NCBI RefSeq assembly: GCF_030020805.1
Contig: NZ_CP125098.1
Span: forward strand, 5,789,501-5,853,500
Length of the DNA stretch: 64,000 bases
Source: Paenibacillus sp. RC67
GTDB taxonomy: Bacteria > Bacillota > Bacilli > Paenibacillales > NBRC-103111
Direction of reading: 5' to 3'
In this document: one piece after another, positions 8,348 through 16,736 of the stretch
How the letters are laid out: each line of letters begins with the position of its first letter
How positions within the stretch are numbered: the first letter of the stretch is position 1
The notes under the pieces: model-generated
Seen by the model: the letters and a program-made list of their open reading frames with translations, nothing else
What the model was told of the DNA's origin: nothing
Databases searched by the model: none
Made by a program: the position numbers and the translations under genes

Positions 8348-10045
8348 TTACGAAATTCGAAATCTTCGTACAAGCACATTCAGCTCCTGGCACATCTCTT
8401 CAATCGTATGTACCGATTCTGTAATTTGACGCATGGACTCCAGCTGACCCAGCGACAATCCCGCTGCATGCGATGACTTCTCCGATGAGTTCTTTGCTAT
8501 GGAAGCCGATTCCAATACGGAAGCGGACACCTCCTGCGAACCTGCCGATATTTGCTCGGAAATGGCGGAAATCTCGGTAATTTGCTCATTCGTCTTTTGC
8601 GCCTTATCTACAATGCTGTGGAAGCCGCCTGCCATTTGATTGACATAGCTTTTGCCCAGTTCCATTTCCTTGATTTCTTTCTGCATAGCTGTTACCATAT
8701 GAGCAACTTTCCCTTGGACTGCTTCAATTAATTCCGCTATATGCTCTGAGGACTTGCTTGATTGCTCCGCAAGCTTGCGAATTTCTCCTGCTACTACGGC
8801 AAAACCGCGACCTTCTTCCCCTGCCCGAGACGCTTCAATCGAAGCGTTTAGTGCCAGCAGATTCGTTTGCGCAGAAATATCTCTCATCACTTTGACAATT
8901 TCCCCAATCTCCTCGGAATGGGCTGACAACTCTCGCACGGCTTGCGACGAAGATTCTACAGATTCGTGAATGGAATCCATTTGCAGCAGCACTTTGTCCA
9001 GGTTCTCGCTTCCCTGCTCGGCTGCTTTTAGCGTGTCGTACATCATCTCAGCCATAGCCATCGAGGAGTCGGCAATTTCGCCCATGCCTTGAGAAATTTC
9101 TTCCATCGCTTTGGCGCTCTCGTCGGTTCCTTTCTCTTGAGCTTCGGCACCGGCAGCAATTTGCTGCATGGCAGATGTCATGGTATGAATGGAAGACACG
9201 GTGCGGTCTGCATCACCCGCCAGCTGTTGGGTCGTCTTGTTCACTGCTCGAGAGGTTTCATCTATGGTAAGGATCATTTCTTTAAGCTGCGATGTCATTT
9301 CGTTCACGGACTGGACCAGACTTCCAATCTCATCCTTGCTTTTGACAACAATAGGTTCTCCTGTCAAATCCCCTTCAGCAATACGCTTCACTCTGGCGCT
9401 AATGGATTCAATAGGCTTAATCATTCGGCTGATCAGCAAAAAGGCAATAAATGCAGCTACAACTGGGAAAATCCCACCCGTTTGCAGCGTAAACTTCAGC
9501 ATATTCCACGTGCGATTATCCAAAATACTTGCGTCAAAATCGATAGCCATCAGTGCAACAATCTTTTGGGATGCATCATGATCTGCATAAATCGGGGCAT
9601 AGCCCGTTTTTCTTTCCCCTTCACCGAACGTATAGACAGATGATGCCGCAGGATGCTTCATGCTGACCAGCATATCAACAGCCGCACGATCTATGTAGAA
9701 AGAATCGCCTGCTTTAAAGCCTTCCTTCTCTAAACGTTTGTCGGGTACAAGCAGTTTACCATCTAGACTCATTATGGACGCGTTCTTGAAAATCGGCTTG
9801 TGATCCACAATCCAGTTCACTTTATCCTTCAAGCCTTGGCTTGCTTGACCGTTGGCCAACTCTTTGATTTCAGCTACCGTAAGAAGCCCGGACGTAATGC
9901 TTGCGCAGCCAATCAACTCATCGCCCGCCGCTTCATCAATTTGTTTGTAATTGACATAATAACCAATGACAAGCAAGGACAGAACACTTGTTAAAACAGC
10001 GATAACAACAAGCCAAGTTACTTTTCCCACGATTCCTAATCTCAT
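8348..10045 (-). CDS. Methyl-accepting chemotaxis protein
   Basis: A 565-aa transmembrane chemoreceptor. It has a first membrane helix (about 8-30), an extracellular sensor of about 150 aa that looks Cache-like (SFYIDRAAVDMLVSMKHPAA, GYAPIYADHD), a second helix (about 185-205), a HAMP linker (RMIKPIESISARVKRIAEGD) and a long cytoplasmic signalling coil. The hairpin tip for CheA/CheW contact is clear: DISAQTNLLALNASIEASRA followed by GFAVVAGEIRKLAEQS. The start ATG follows AGAAAAGGGGGG. The ligand cannot be read from sequence. No other chemotaxis genes are nearby. Confidence 0.95.
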   Translation of the reverse strand: MRLGIVGKVTWLVVIAVLTSVLSLLVIGYYVNYKQIDEAAGDELIGCASITSGLLTVAEIKELANGQASQGLKDKVNWIVDHKPIFKNASIMSLDGKLLVPDKRLEKEGFKAGDSFYIDRAAVDMLVSMKHPAASSVYTFGEGERKTGYAPIYADHDASQKIVALMAIDFDASILDNRTWNMLKFTLQTGGIFPVVAAFIAFLLISRMIKPIESISARVKRIAEGDLTGEPIVVKSKDEIGSLVQSVNEMTSQLKEMILTIDETSRAVNKTTQQLAGDADRTVSSIHTMTSAMQQIAAGAEAQEKGTDESAKAMEEISQGMGEIADSSMAMAEMMYDTLKAAEQGSENLDKVLLQMDSIHESVESSSQAVRELSAHSEEIGEIVKVMRDISAQTNLLALNASIEASRAGEEGRGFAVVAGEIRKLAEQSSKSSEHIAELIEAVQGKVAHMVTAMQKEIKEMELGKSYVNQMAGGFHSIVDKAQKTNEQITEISAISEQISAGSQEVSASVLESASIAKNSSEKSSHAAGLSLGQLESMRQITESVHTIEEMCQELNVLVRRFRIS

Positions 10046-10245
10046 TGAAGACCCCCCTTTTCTTTTTAGCCAAGATACATGTGTGATTCCATAGTAGCCC
10101 TAACATATATTACCTACTGTGATTTTTGTCACACCAGTCTTTTTTTCCATAACCTTCCTTTCAAAATGTAATGAGTTTGTTACGCTTTGTCAAATGATTA
10201 GCTGATATAATATGAGGCAAGTTATAGAAAGTAGGCGATATCACC

Positions 10246-11535
10246 TTGCTAGTCAAATATTGGCCCCGTGTGCTCCTGTTCATCCTAATTTCTGTTCTAA
10301 TCAGCGGATGCTCTCTGTCTAGTGATCCGCAATCCTATATGCGTATGCCCAAATTACCAGACGAGAAGGAAAGCTTGAAGCAATTGATCCAACAGGCAAT
10401 GCCCAGCGGGTCATCCATCATACATCCGAAAAATTCAACTGATTCCGGTTCCATATACTTAAAAGACTTGAACAATGATGGAACACCAGAGGCTATCGTT
10501 TTCTATCAAACCCCGGATAAGGAGATCCGCATCAAAGGCATGCTCTGGCAAAGAAGCGGCGACAGCTGGAAGCTGCTGAGTGAAATTGAAGGAGAAGGCT
10601 ATGAGCTGGATACACTTCTGTTCGAGGATGTCACTAACGATGGCATTACCGATATATTGGTCGGCTACTCCGGCGGAGCCAAGATCAATAAAGGTCTCGT
10701 GATCTACCATCTGGATGGGCAAAAGCTGAACAAAGTGTACCAAGCTCCTTATACCGAAATGGCCGTTGACGACTTGAACCAGGACCATATCAAAGATATT
10801 ACTCTTTTGACCCTAGATCGTAATGTATCCGCCAAGCTAACGACAATTCAGTATAAGACAGACTTTCAAGTCATTGGCACTACAACATTAGACCCTTACG
10901 TTAACGCTTATTACAATATTGCAGCAGGATTTGTAGCCGAATCCAAGAGAGGCTTGCTTCTGGATGCCAGTGTCGGCGCTCATTCATCGAATACGCAATT
11001 GGTCTATTTTGAAGGAGGGCAGCTTGTCAAAGCTTTTCCAGATGATAAATTGCCCTTCAATCCGGGTTCTACGAAGAGCGGAGACTTTAATGACGACGGT
11101 ATTCTGGAAATTGGGATCTCCGTCGCCCCGAAGGGCTCGGAAGAAGAAGCCTACGCCTATACACCCTGGATTACGCAGTATTACCGCTGGGACGGTAAAC
11201 AGGCCTTGGAGAGTCAGCCGTTATACAAGAGATATTATGACTACACCAACAGCTTTTATTTCGATATTCCTGCCAGTTGGAACGATTCCTTCCGAGTCAT
11301 AAGAGATCCTGACGGGAATGGCATTCATTTCTTAGAACTAAATCAAGACGAAACGCTCGTCGAATGGAAGACCATACCGATAGAAGGCCGTGATGCCACC
11401 GATACCGGGTGGAAAGAAATTGGACGTACCGATAAAACAATCACTGTCCTGCATATGACAGAAAAAAGCCAGGAATACATTAATCAGTTTCATTCCATTA
11501 TTGAGTTGGAACAAAAGGAGGGTTCCCATGAATAA
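10246..11535 (+). CDS. Lipoprotein with FG-GAP/VCBS-like repeats
   Basis: A 429-aa lipoprotein from a TTG start; the lipobox is LISGCS, with Cys near residue 22. At least four Asp-rich loops of the integrin/VCBS type are visible: DLNNDGTPEAIVF, DVTNDGITDILVG, DLNQDHIKDITLL and DFNDDGILEIGIS, consistent with a calcium-binding beta-propeller on the outer face of the membrane. Its stop overlaps the start of the response regulator by eight bases, so this gene, the regulator and the kinase form one operon. The lipoprotein may be a sensory accessory of the kinase; this is inference from position. Confidence 0.88.
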   Translation: MLVKYWPRVLLFILISVLISGCSLSSDPQSYMRMPKLPDEKESLKQLIQQAMPSGSSIIHPKNSTDSGSIYLKDLNNDGTPEAIVFYQTPDKEIRIKGMLWQRSGDSWKLLSEIEGEGYELDTLLFEDVTNDGITDILVGYSGGAKINKGLVIYHLDGQKLNKVYQAPYTEMAVDDLNQDHIKDITLLTLDRNVSAKLTTIQYKTDFQVIGTTTLDPYVNAYYNIAAGFVAESKRGLLLDASVGAHSSNTQLVYFEGGQLVKAFPDDKLPFNPGSTKSGDFNDDGILEIGISVAPKGSEEEAYAYTPWITQYYRWDGKQALESQPLYKRYYDYTNSFYFDIPASWNDSFRVIRDPDGNGIHFLELNQDETLVEWKTIPIEGRDATDTGWKEIGRTDKTITVLHMTEKSQEYINQFHSIIELEQKEGSHE

Positions 11536-12229
11536 AGTATTGATTCTTGAAGACGAGGAATCCATCCGAAGCTTCATTGTCGTTAACTTGAAAAGAGAAG
11601 GATTTCAAATCGTCGAGGCCTCCACAGGCGAAGAAGCACTAGAGCAATTTCGGCAACACCCTGATCTTGGAGTCGCCTTATTGGATGTCATGGTTCCTGG
11701 ACCCGATGGCTTTGAGGTGTGCAGACAAATCCGGGAAGTCAATGAACGGATAGGAATTATTTTTTTAACAGCCAAGGTTCAGGAGAAGGATAAAATATTT
11801 GGTTTGTCTCTCGGTGCAGACGATTATATCAGTAAACCATTCAGTCCCGGTGAGCTTATGGCGAGGGTTCAATCTCTCCTGCGAAGGGTACAGCTTCAAA
11901 CTAATGCTGCTGTTCACAATCCGGTGCTCCGATCTGGCCCTTTCGAGCTTCATACAGAGCTGCGAGAATTCAGGAAGCACGGCGCGGTCATCGATGTAAC
12001 GCCAACGGAGCTCTCATTGCTCCATATGTTTCTAGAGAATCGTAATGTTCCGTTGAGCCGTGACAAGCTGCTTGATGAGGTGTGGGGAGCCCATTACATC
12101 GGAGATCCAAAAATGGTAGACGTCAATATACGCAGAGTCAGGCAAAAAATCGAAGCGGATCCTTCTAAACCGATCTTTCTTGAAACGGTCTGGGGATTCG
12201 GTTACAAGTGGAAGGACTCAGGCCAATGA
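11528..12229 (+). CDS. OmpR/PhoB-family response regulator
   Basis: Start ATG 11528 follows a perfect AAAGGAGG. The 233-aa protein has a receiver domain beginning NKVLILEDEESIRSF, with phosphoacceptor Asp in ALLDVMVPGPDG and the conserved Lys in DYISKPFSPGE. A C-terminal winged helix includes VTPTELSLLHMFLENRN, LLDEVWG and VDVNIRRVRQKIE. It should bind DNA as a phosphorylated dimer. Its stop overlaps the start of the sensor kinase (ATGA), which is the obvious partner. Confidence 0.95.
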   Translation: MNKVLILEDEESIRSFIVVNLKREGFQIVEASTGEEALEQFRQHPDLGVALLDVMVPGPDGFEVCRQIREVNERIGIIFLTAKVQEKDKIFGLSLGADDYISKPFSPGELMARVQSLLRRVQLQTNAAVHNPVLRSGPFELHTELREFRKHGAVIDVTPTELSLLHMFLENRNVPLSRDKLLDEVWGAHYIGDPKMVDVNIRRVRQKIEADPSKPIFLETVWGFGYKWKDSGQ

Positions 12230-13644
12230 TGCGTAAAGGAATTAAAAGACTTGTCGTCTCCCACTATGTTCTCGTTGTGCTGTTAACGTTGATACTGGCT
12301 GAAAGTGTATTCCTGTACTCGCTCCGAACCTTCTATTACAACAGCATCGCAAGCAATTTGAGCAATCATGCACAAGTTTCCGCTTCCTTTTACAACAAGT
12401 TTCATAATAACTTGAACGTCTTAACGTTCGATAGCCAGCTGCCCGAAGTGATCGAATCGTTCGCCCATGATAACGCGGAGCTTCAGATTATTAATAATCA
12501 AGGCACGGTGCTGGCAAGCTCCAGCGGCTTTGCTGTAAAGGAGCAAATTAAAACTAAGGATGTAAAATCCGCGGCACAAGGTAATACCAGCCGTTGGATC
12601 GGCACCAATCCAAGTACCGGTGAACGGGTGCTGGCCGTATCGACTCCACTAGAATGGAATGGACAGCCTATCGCTTTGCTCCGCTATGTTACTTCATTGG
12701 AAGAAGTCGATCAGGTCATTGGCAATCTGGCTAACCTTGCGCTGCTCATAGGCTTGATCATATTAGCAACCGTCTCGCTATTCAGCTTGGGACTGGCTAA
12801 TTCCATCGTCAAGCCGATTAACCGTATCACAGCCGCTTCCGCTCTGATGGCCAAAGGCCGACTGGACACTCGTGTGGACGAGAGCTTCCGTTACGAATTG
12901 GGTGACCTGGCCAAAACTTTAAATTATATGGCTCAAGAAATCGTAAAAAGCGATCAATTGAAAAGCGACTTCATCTCCTCTATATCCCACGAGCTGCGAA
13001 CTCCGTTGACGAGCATAAAAGGCTGGAGCGAGACGATCCTGCTGGGAGATATGAATGACCAGGAAGAAACAAGGACGGGGCTGAAGGTCATTTCCAAGGA
13101 AACTGATCGTTTGGTCGGACTTGTGGAAGAACTGCTGGATTTTTCCCGACTGGAGCAAAAGCAGCTTGCACTGGATATCCAGCAGGTCGATATCTCTCAA
13201 CTACTGAACGAAGTTGTTCTTCAGCTAGCGGCTAAAGCTAAGTCAAAAGGGATCGCATTCAAGTACGATCAGCAAGGAATGGGTGTACCTATTCTGCTTC
13301 CTGGAGACGAGAATCGATTGAAGCAAGTGTTTCTCAATATTGTGGACAATGCAATCAAATTCGCGTATAAAGACACTGCGATTGATATTAGAGTGATAGA
13401 TGATTCGAGGTATCTTGCTGTAAGCATTCATGACGAGGGAGCCGTTATTCCTGAGGTTCATTTATCGAGGGTAACGGAGAAGTTTTATCAGGTTAATCCT
13501 CAAGGAGAAGGAACCGGCCTCGGGTTAGCCATTTGCGCTGAAATTGTAGAGCTTCACTCCGGCACATTGACCGTTTTGTCAAATGAGTCGGGGACTGAGG
13601 TTACTGTGCGGCTGCCTTTTGGACGCGGTCGTTGTGGGGATTAA
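12226..13644 (+). CDS. Sensor histidine kinase with degenerate G1 box
   Basis: A 472-aa membrane kinase. Start ATG 12226 gives an ATGA junction with the regulator and has GAAGGA upstream. Order: membrane helix about 12-32, extracellular sensor of about 130 aa, second helix about 170-195, HAMP, HisKA with phosphoacceptor His in SISHELRTPLTSIKG, then the ATPase with N box RLKQVFLNIVDNAIKFAY and G2 box GTGLGLAI. The G1 box reads DEGAVIP instead of DxGxGIP, so the second Gly is Val. Some active kinases tolerate this. Partner of the regulator just upstream. Confidence 0.94.
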   Translation: MMRKGIKRLVVSHYVLVVLLTLILAESVFLYSLRTFYYNSIASNLSNHAQVSASFYNKFHNNLNVLTFDSQLPEVIESFAHDNAELQIINNQGTVLASSSGFAVKEQIKTKDVKSAAQGNTSRWIGTNPSTGERVLAVSTPLEWNGQPIALLRYVTSLEEVDQVIGNLANLALLIGLIILATVSLFSLGLANSIVKPINRITAASALMAKGRLDTRVDESFRYELGDLAKTLNYMAQEIVKSDQLKSDFISSISHELRTPLTSIKGWSETILLGDMNDQEETRTGLKVISKETDRLVGLVEELLDFSRLEQKQLALDIQQVDISQLLNEVVLQLAAKAKSKGIAFKYDQQGMGVPILLPGDENRLKQVFLNIVDNAIKFAYKDTAIDIRVIDDSRYLAVSIHDEGAVIPEVHLSRVTEKFYQVNPQGEGTGLGLAICAEIVELHSGTLTVLSNESGTEVTVRLPFGRGRCGD

Positions 13645-13648
13645 ATGG

Positions 13649-13675
13649 AAAAAGCCGCCCAACGGCGGCTTTTAG
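13649..13675. terminator. Bidirectional terminator between kinase and acetyltransferase
   Basis: A 9-bp stem AAAGCCGCC/GGCGGCTTT with loop CAAC, flanked by A and T runs, serves the plus-strand operon and abuts the stop of the convergent GNAT gene. Confidence 0.8.
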
Positions 13676-14164
13676 TTAAAGCATCTTTTGCATAACAATA
13701 ACGTCCAGCATTTTATCGAATTTGAACCCTACTTCTCGCATAACTCCGATATAGTCAAATCCAAAGTTGCGGTGAATATAAATGCTGCTGTCATTGCCTT
13801 CCACAATTCTTGACAAGACGGTATGGAGCCCTGCTTCTTTACCTGCTTCCAATACGCCCTCCATCAGCTTTTTCCCGATGCCTTGACCGCGAAAATCATG
13901 ATGGATGTATAAGGACAATTCAGAAGTACGCGCGTAGGCCAATCGGTCAGAGTAAGGGTTAAGAGAAGCCCATCCTACAACGGCACCACCAAGTTCAGCG
14001 ACGATAATGGGATTGCGTTCGCCGTGCTGCTTAAACCATGCTTCCTGCTGCTCCAAAGTGCGGGGAACCGTATCAAAGGTGGCAACGGTATTTAGAATCG
14101 CTTCGTTATAAATGTTTAAAATCGAGGGAACATCTTCCATTGCTGCTGTCCGGATGATCATCAA
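13676..14164 (-). CDS. GNAT N-acetyltransferase, phosphinothricin-type (YwnH-like)
   Basis: A 162-aa acetyltransferase of the PAT/Bar/YwnH subgroup, which N-acetylates phosphinothricin, methionine sulfoximine or related amines using acetyl-CoA. Visible are the N-terminal IRTAAMEDVPSILNIYN, the WASLNPYSDR strand, the acetyl-CoA loop RGQGIGKKLMEG (Q/RxxGxG/A) and HRNFGFDYIGVMREVGFKF near the C-terminus. The length matches the family. The natural substrate is unknown. It is probably monocistronic, closed by the bidirectional terminator. Confidence 0.9.
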   Translation of the reverse strand: MMIIRTAAMEDVPSILNIYNEAILNTVATFDTVPRTLEQQEAWFKQHGERNPIIVAELGGAVVGWASLNPYSDRLAYARTSELSLYIHHDFRGQGIGKKLMEGVLEAGKEAGLHTVLSRIVEGNDSSIYIHRNFGFDYIGVMREVGFKFDKMLDVIVMQKML

Positions 14165-14186
14165 ATGTCACTCTGCCTCTCCAAAT

Positions 14187-14221
14187 GAAAAACCATCTGG
14201 TATCAAAAGATATCAGATGGT
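14187..14221 (-). terminator. Terminator of tRNA-Leu
   Basis: The arms ACCATCTG and CAGATGGT, extended by further pairs, are followed on the minus strand by a T run. It lies 19 bases downstream of the tRNA. Confidence 0.7.
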
Positions 14222-14240
14222 AGTTGTTATATAGGTTTGG

Positions 14241-14325
14241 TGCGGTCAAGAGGACTCGAACCTCCACGGGGGGTTAGCCCACACGGACCTGAACCGTGCG
14301 CGTCTGCCAATTCCGCCATGACCGC
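14241..14325 (-). tRNA. tRNA-Leu (anticodon CAG)
   Basis: An 85-nt class II tRNA read on the minus strand. The acceptor stem GCGGTCA pairs with TGACCGC; the D arm contains AATTGGCAGA; the anticodon stem CACGG/CCGTG encloses the loop TTCAGGT, anticodon CAG. A long variable arm follows and the T arm carries GGTTCGAGTCC. CCA is not encoded. It stands alone, not in a cluster. Confidence 0.95.
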
Positions 14326-14509
14326 ATAATGAATGTCTCTTCCATTTTAGAAGGGGACAAGTTGTATATTATCACCTGTTTTACATGGATGTCAAACATA
14401 ATTTTCGAATTGATATTGAATTCCATAAACACGGTATATTTAAGAAATCATTTGGGGAAGAATGGAACATTAAAGTCTATGTACAGAACAGTCATCGGAG
14501 GCGATCTCT

Positions 14510-14860
14510 TTGCGTAAATCTACCTGGATAATAGTTTGCGTGACAACCATAGCCGTTTTCTTTGCAGGCTGCGGAAATTCTGGGAAATCAGCGGTACCAA
14601 CCCCTGCACCCTCTTCAACTCCTGCTCCGTTAGCCACAATCACGAAAGAAAAGTATGACAAAATAAATATCGGCATGACTTATGAAGAAGTCAAAAGCAT
14701 TGTGGGCGGTGAGGGCAAGCTCATCACGGAAACCGGCGATAAAGCAACACCCGAATATACGGCAACCTATCAATACACAGCGGAAGGCAATCCGAACGGG
14801 CAAGCTAAGATCACTTTCCGTTCCAATAAATGCACGTCTAAATCAGAAGCCAGCTTATAA
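14510..14860 (+). CDS. Small lipoprotein with DUF3862-like domain
   Basis: A 116-aa lipoprotein from a TTG start preceded by GGAGGCGAT. The signal helix ends in the lipobox FFAGCG, followed by a Pro/Ala/Ser/Thr linker. The folded part starts ITKEKYDKINIGMTYEEVKS and ends with an ITFRSNKCTSKSEASL strand, which fits DUF3862/BLIP-like domains (YxxIxxGMTYxEV pattern). It should sit outside the cell on the membrane; the role is unknown. Confidence 0.82.
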   Translation: MRKSTWIIVCVTTIAVFFAGCGNSGKSAVPTPAPSSTPAPLATITKEKYDKINIGMTYEEVKSIVGGEGKLITETGDKATPEYTATYQYTAEGNPNGQAKITFRSNKCTSKSEASL

Positions 14861-14895
14861 AGGAGTTACGAATTGGATTACCAGAAATACGGATT

Positions 14896-14938
14896 GGGTA
14901 TCCCCTTCTATTAAGTAACTGGAATAAAGGAGATACCC
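14896..14938 (+). terminator. Terminator after the DUF3862-like lipoprotein
   Basis: GGGTATCCCCTTCTATT pairs imperfectly with AATAAAGGAGATACCC, followed by a weak T-rich stretch. Confidence 0.5.
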
Positions 14939-14949
14939 TTCCTTCAGTA

Positions 14950-15054
14950 TTAATCTAAACATTCATATACAACCCACACAATAACACCCCATATTGGAAG
15001 CGTAAACAAAATGCCGTACACTGTTCCTTTCAAAGCGGAACCTTCCGTGGACAT
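14950..15054 (-). CDS. 34-aa single-span membrane peptide
   Basis: ATG at 15054 follows GGGAGGAGATAAG at ideal spacing. The product (MSTEGSALKGTVYGILFTLP, then 14 more residues) has a short polar head and one hydrophobic helix ending in YECLD. The longer in-frame reading to 15156 lacks a good site. I do not recognise a family; small membrane peptides like this are common in sporulating Bacilli. Confidence 0.65.
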   Translation of the reverse strand: MSTEGSALKGTVYGILFTLPIWGVIVWVVYECLD

Positions 15055-15211
15055 CTTATCTCCTCCCGTCGTTCGAAATGAATCGAATACGTTCGTTTGC
15101 TGCCGGATTACATCGTATGCAAGAAGTTTAAAGGATATTCCTGTCATTTCATACAATTCGCATCATGTTCTCCCGACCATGTCCATATATATAGGTCAAG
15201 GGGGGATTGTA

Positions 15212-15434
15212 ATGATCTTTTTGCAGCTAACCATGGGAATCATTGCTGCTTTATTCATATGGGGGGTTCATCAAGCTGACGTTTCAAGCCATGCTGTGGG
15301 TCATCGGAATTACACTAGTCATCAGTTTTATTATTCCAGGAGCACTTTTGTTCATAAGCGGCCTCATGTTTATTTTGATTGGAATGCTGGCAACTTTAGG
15401 CCTGCTTTATGTCATAGGAGCATTCAGGTCTTAA
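15212..15434 (+). pseudogene. Small membrane protein split by a G6-tract frameshift
   Basis: ATG 15212 follows AAGGGGGG and opens MIFLQLTMGIIAALFIWG, after which the frame loses its hydrophobic character. The adjacent frame continues FIKLTFQAMLWVIGITLVIS and further hydrophobic helices to a stop at 15434. Removing one G from the G6 tract (15261-15266) joins the two into a 73-residue protein with about three membrane helices and a good start. As written the gene is broken: a sequencing error, a slippage-controlled gene or a true pseudogene are all possible. Confidence 0.6.
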
Positions 15435-15443
15435 TGGCTCAAG

Positions 15444-15752
15444 CTATCCTTCCCGATAAGCTTGCAGAGCTAGAACAGCCCATTCTTTCAGCCCCTGCAC
15501 ATCCTCATAAATGGGGGAATCAAACAAATGAGTGGCCGGGTGCTTGGGGTCCTCGCTTAATCTAATGATTTCGCCGCGCACTTCCCCTTTTCCTTCTGTA
15601 TGAATCCTCATCACATAAAAATCGTCCAGTTGAACTACATCCTGAGTCACCGTAATGACCTCCCTATCTCCCAAGTTGACGGATATAGAGCTTAGTCTAT
15701 CTGTAGCCCCCAATATTATACGAAATCCTCCCACGGATAAATTTCGTCTCAC
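15444..15752 (-). CDS. Hypothetical 102-aa protein
   Basis: GTG at 15752 follows TAGGGT. The protein is hydrophilic and beta-rich at its N-terminus (LSVGGFRIILGATDRLSSIS, ITVTQDVVQLDDFYVMRIHT), with an acidic C-terminal half. No membrane helix or named domain is seen. It diverges from the 47-aa Cys-motif gene with their start regions almost touching. It seems real because the frame is open, has a start signal and fills the gap exactly. Confidence 0.6.
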   Translation of the reverse strand: MRRNLSVGGFRIILGATDRLSSISVNLGDREVITVTQDVVQLDDFYVMRIHTEGKGEVRGEIIRLSEDPKHPATHLFDSPIYEDVQGLKEWAVLALQAYREG

Positions 15753-15784
15753 AAGGGACCCTATCTCGTGTGGAGGTGATACGA

Positions 15785-15928
15785 ATGGCTGGCAGAAATA
15801 GCAAACCGGATAATACAGGGCCTGCGGGACATCCTTCTCGTTTGGACCAATTTGGCGACAAAATGTCCGACAGCAATAACCTACCGAAGAAATCGGACGG
15901 ATGTGGCTGTGGTCCCGAATCTAAGTAA
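15785..15928 (+). CDS. 47-aa hydrophilic peptide ending in a CGCGP motif
   Basis: ATG 15785 follows GGAGGTGAT at ideal spacing, one of the strongest ribosome binding sites in the window. The peptide begins MAGRNSKPDNTGPAGHPSRL and ends SDGCGCGPESK, so two Cys in a C-x-C arrangement could bind metal or be oxidised. It is rich in Gly, Asn, Asp, Ser and Pro and has no hydrophobic segment. A hairpin follows at 15974. Unknown family; composition resembles small spore or coat peptides, which is only a suggestion. Confidence 0.7.
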   Translation: MAGRNSKPDNTGPAGHPSRLDQFGDKMSDSNNLPKKSDGCGCGPESK

Positions 15929-15973
15929 AGGCAAGGCGACGGCAAATTCCTTGCACTCATTTAATTGATTAAA

Positions 15974-16014
15974 AACCTGGGATCGTTTGGCTTGAGACCA
16001 GACGGTTCCAGGTT
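15974..16014. terminator. Bidirectional terminator
   Basis: AACCTGG(G/A)A...TCCAGGTT hairpin with inner pairing around GTTTGG/CCAGAC lies between the 47-aa gene and the convergent cbiZ gene. Confidence 0.65.
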
Positions 16015-16016
16015 AA

Positions 16017-16736
16017 TTACTTATCGTGCTGCCAAATATTATAACGTTGAATGGAATATTTGACGGCTTCGTAGACAGTTCTTCCTATGCAATAGCCTAA
16101 CTGAGTGGCTGTCCCCGCATACCGGAATGATGGTCCTTTTTGTGTTGCTGCGATAATTATGGCATCCGTAGTTGTTCCTGTTGCTATCTCTTGACTATCA
16201 TTTACCCGAATGTCCGCATCCTGAAGCGCGGCCGTTTTGGCTTCAGTTGCGGTAATAACCCCATTGATCATCGCGGCGTCCGTTAGCATTCCATCAACGA
16301 CCGTAATGATATTAATTGTTCCCGGGAACAGCTCATTTACATCCTTTACCGCCCCCGCTCTTGCTTTGTTGCCAAGTCCAACGGTAACCCAAGTACATAC
16401 TGTCAAACCGCAATCAGAACGGTGGTGTGAGTAACCTCTATCCTGTACCCTTGCTGCCGTTAGCAACGCTGCCGTGCTATTGACTTCAATGTCTCTCTCA
16501 CGCATAAAATCATGCATTTCAGCCAGCGGATCCTCACAGAAGTAGTTTCGATCCACCTGTCTGTTCAAAAGGCGGGAATGCCATCCCAAGCCTTCTCCCC
16601 ACATTGAAGAATTCAAAGTCCGCAGCGGCTCGGAGCTTTCCAACACATAATAGCTATTCAACTGATCTTCCACATCATGGAAGGTTAAATTTGCAATGGA
16701 TGTTACCGTTCTCCTTACCGGAAAAACGCCGGTCAT
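16017..16736 (-). CDS. cbiZ: Adenosylcobinamide amidohydrolase CbiZ
   Basis: A 239-aa CbiZ-family enzyme, which removes the aminopropanol arm of adenosylcobinamide to give adenosylcobyric acid for corrinoid salvage. Family blocks seen: GEGLGWHSRLLNRQVDRNYF, a TAALLTAARVQDRGY strand, TVCTWVTVGLGNKARAG and an INIITVVDGMLTDAAM segment, plus the TATEAKTAAL helix. I chose ATG 16736 over 16754 because AGGAG precedes it and because it overlaps the upstream stop as ATGA. No other cobalamin genes and no cobalamin riboswitch are visible nearby. Confidence 0.88.
   Translation of the reverse strand: MTGVFPVRRTVTSIANLTFHDVEDQLNSYYVLESSEPLRTLNSSMWGEGLGWHSRLLNRQVDRNYFCEDPLAEMHDFMRERDIEVNSTAALLTAARVQDRGYSHHRSDCGLTVCTWVTVGLGNKARAGAVKDVNELFPGTINIITVVDGMLTDAAMINGVITATEAKTAALQDADIRVNDSQEIATGTTTDAIIIAATQKGPSFRYAGTATQLGYCIGRTVYEAVKYSIQRYNIWQHDK

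Noticed and set aside
8172..8393. 73-aa minus-strand frame across the argS leader
   Set aside because: It covers the mcp end, the argS promoter and the hairpin, has no ribosome site and odd composition; a chance frame.
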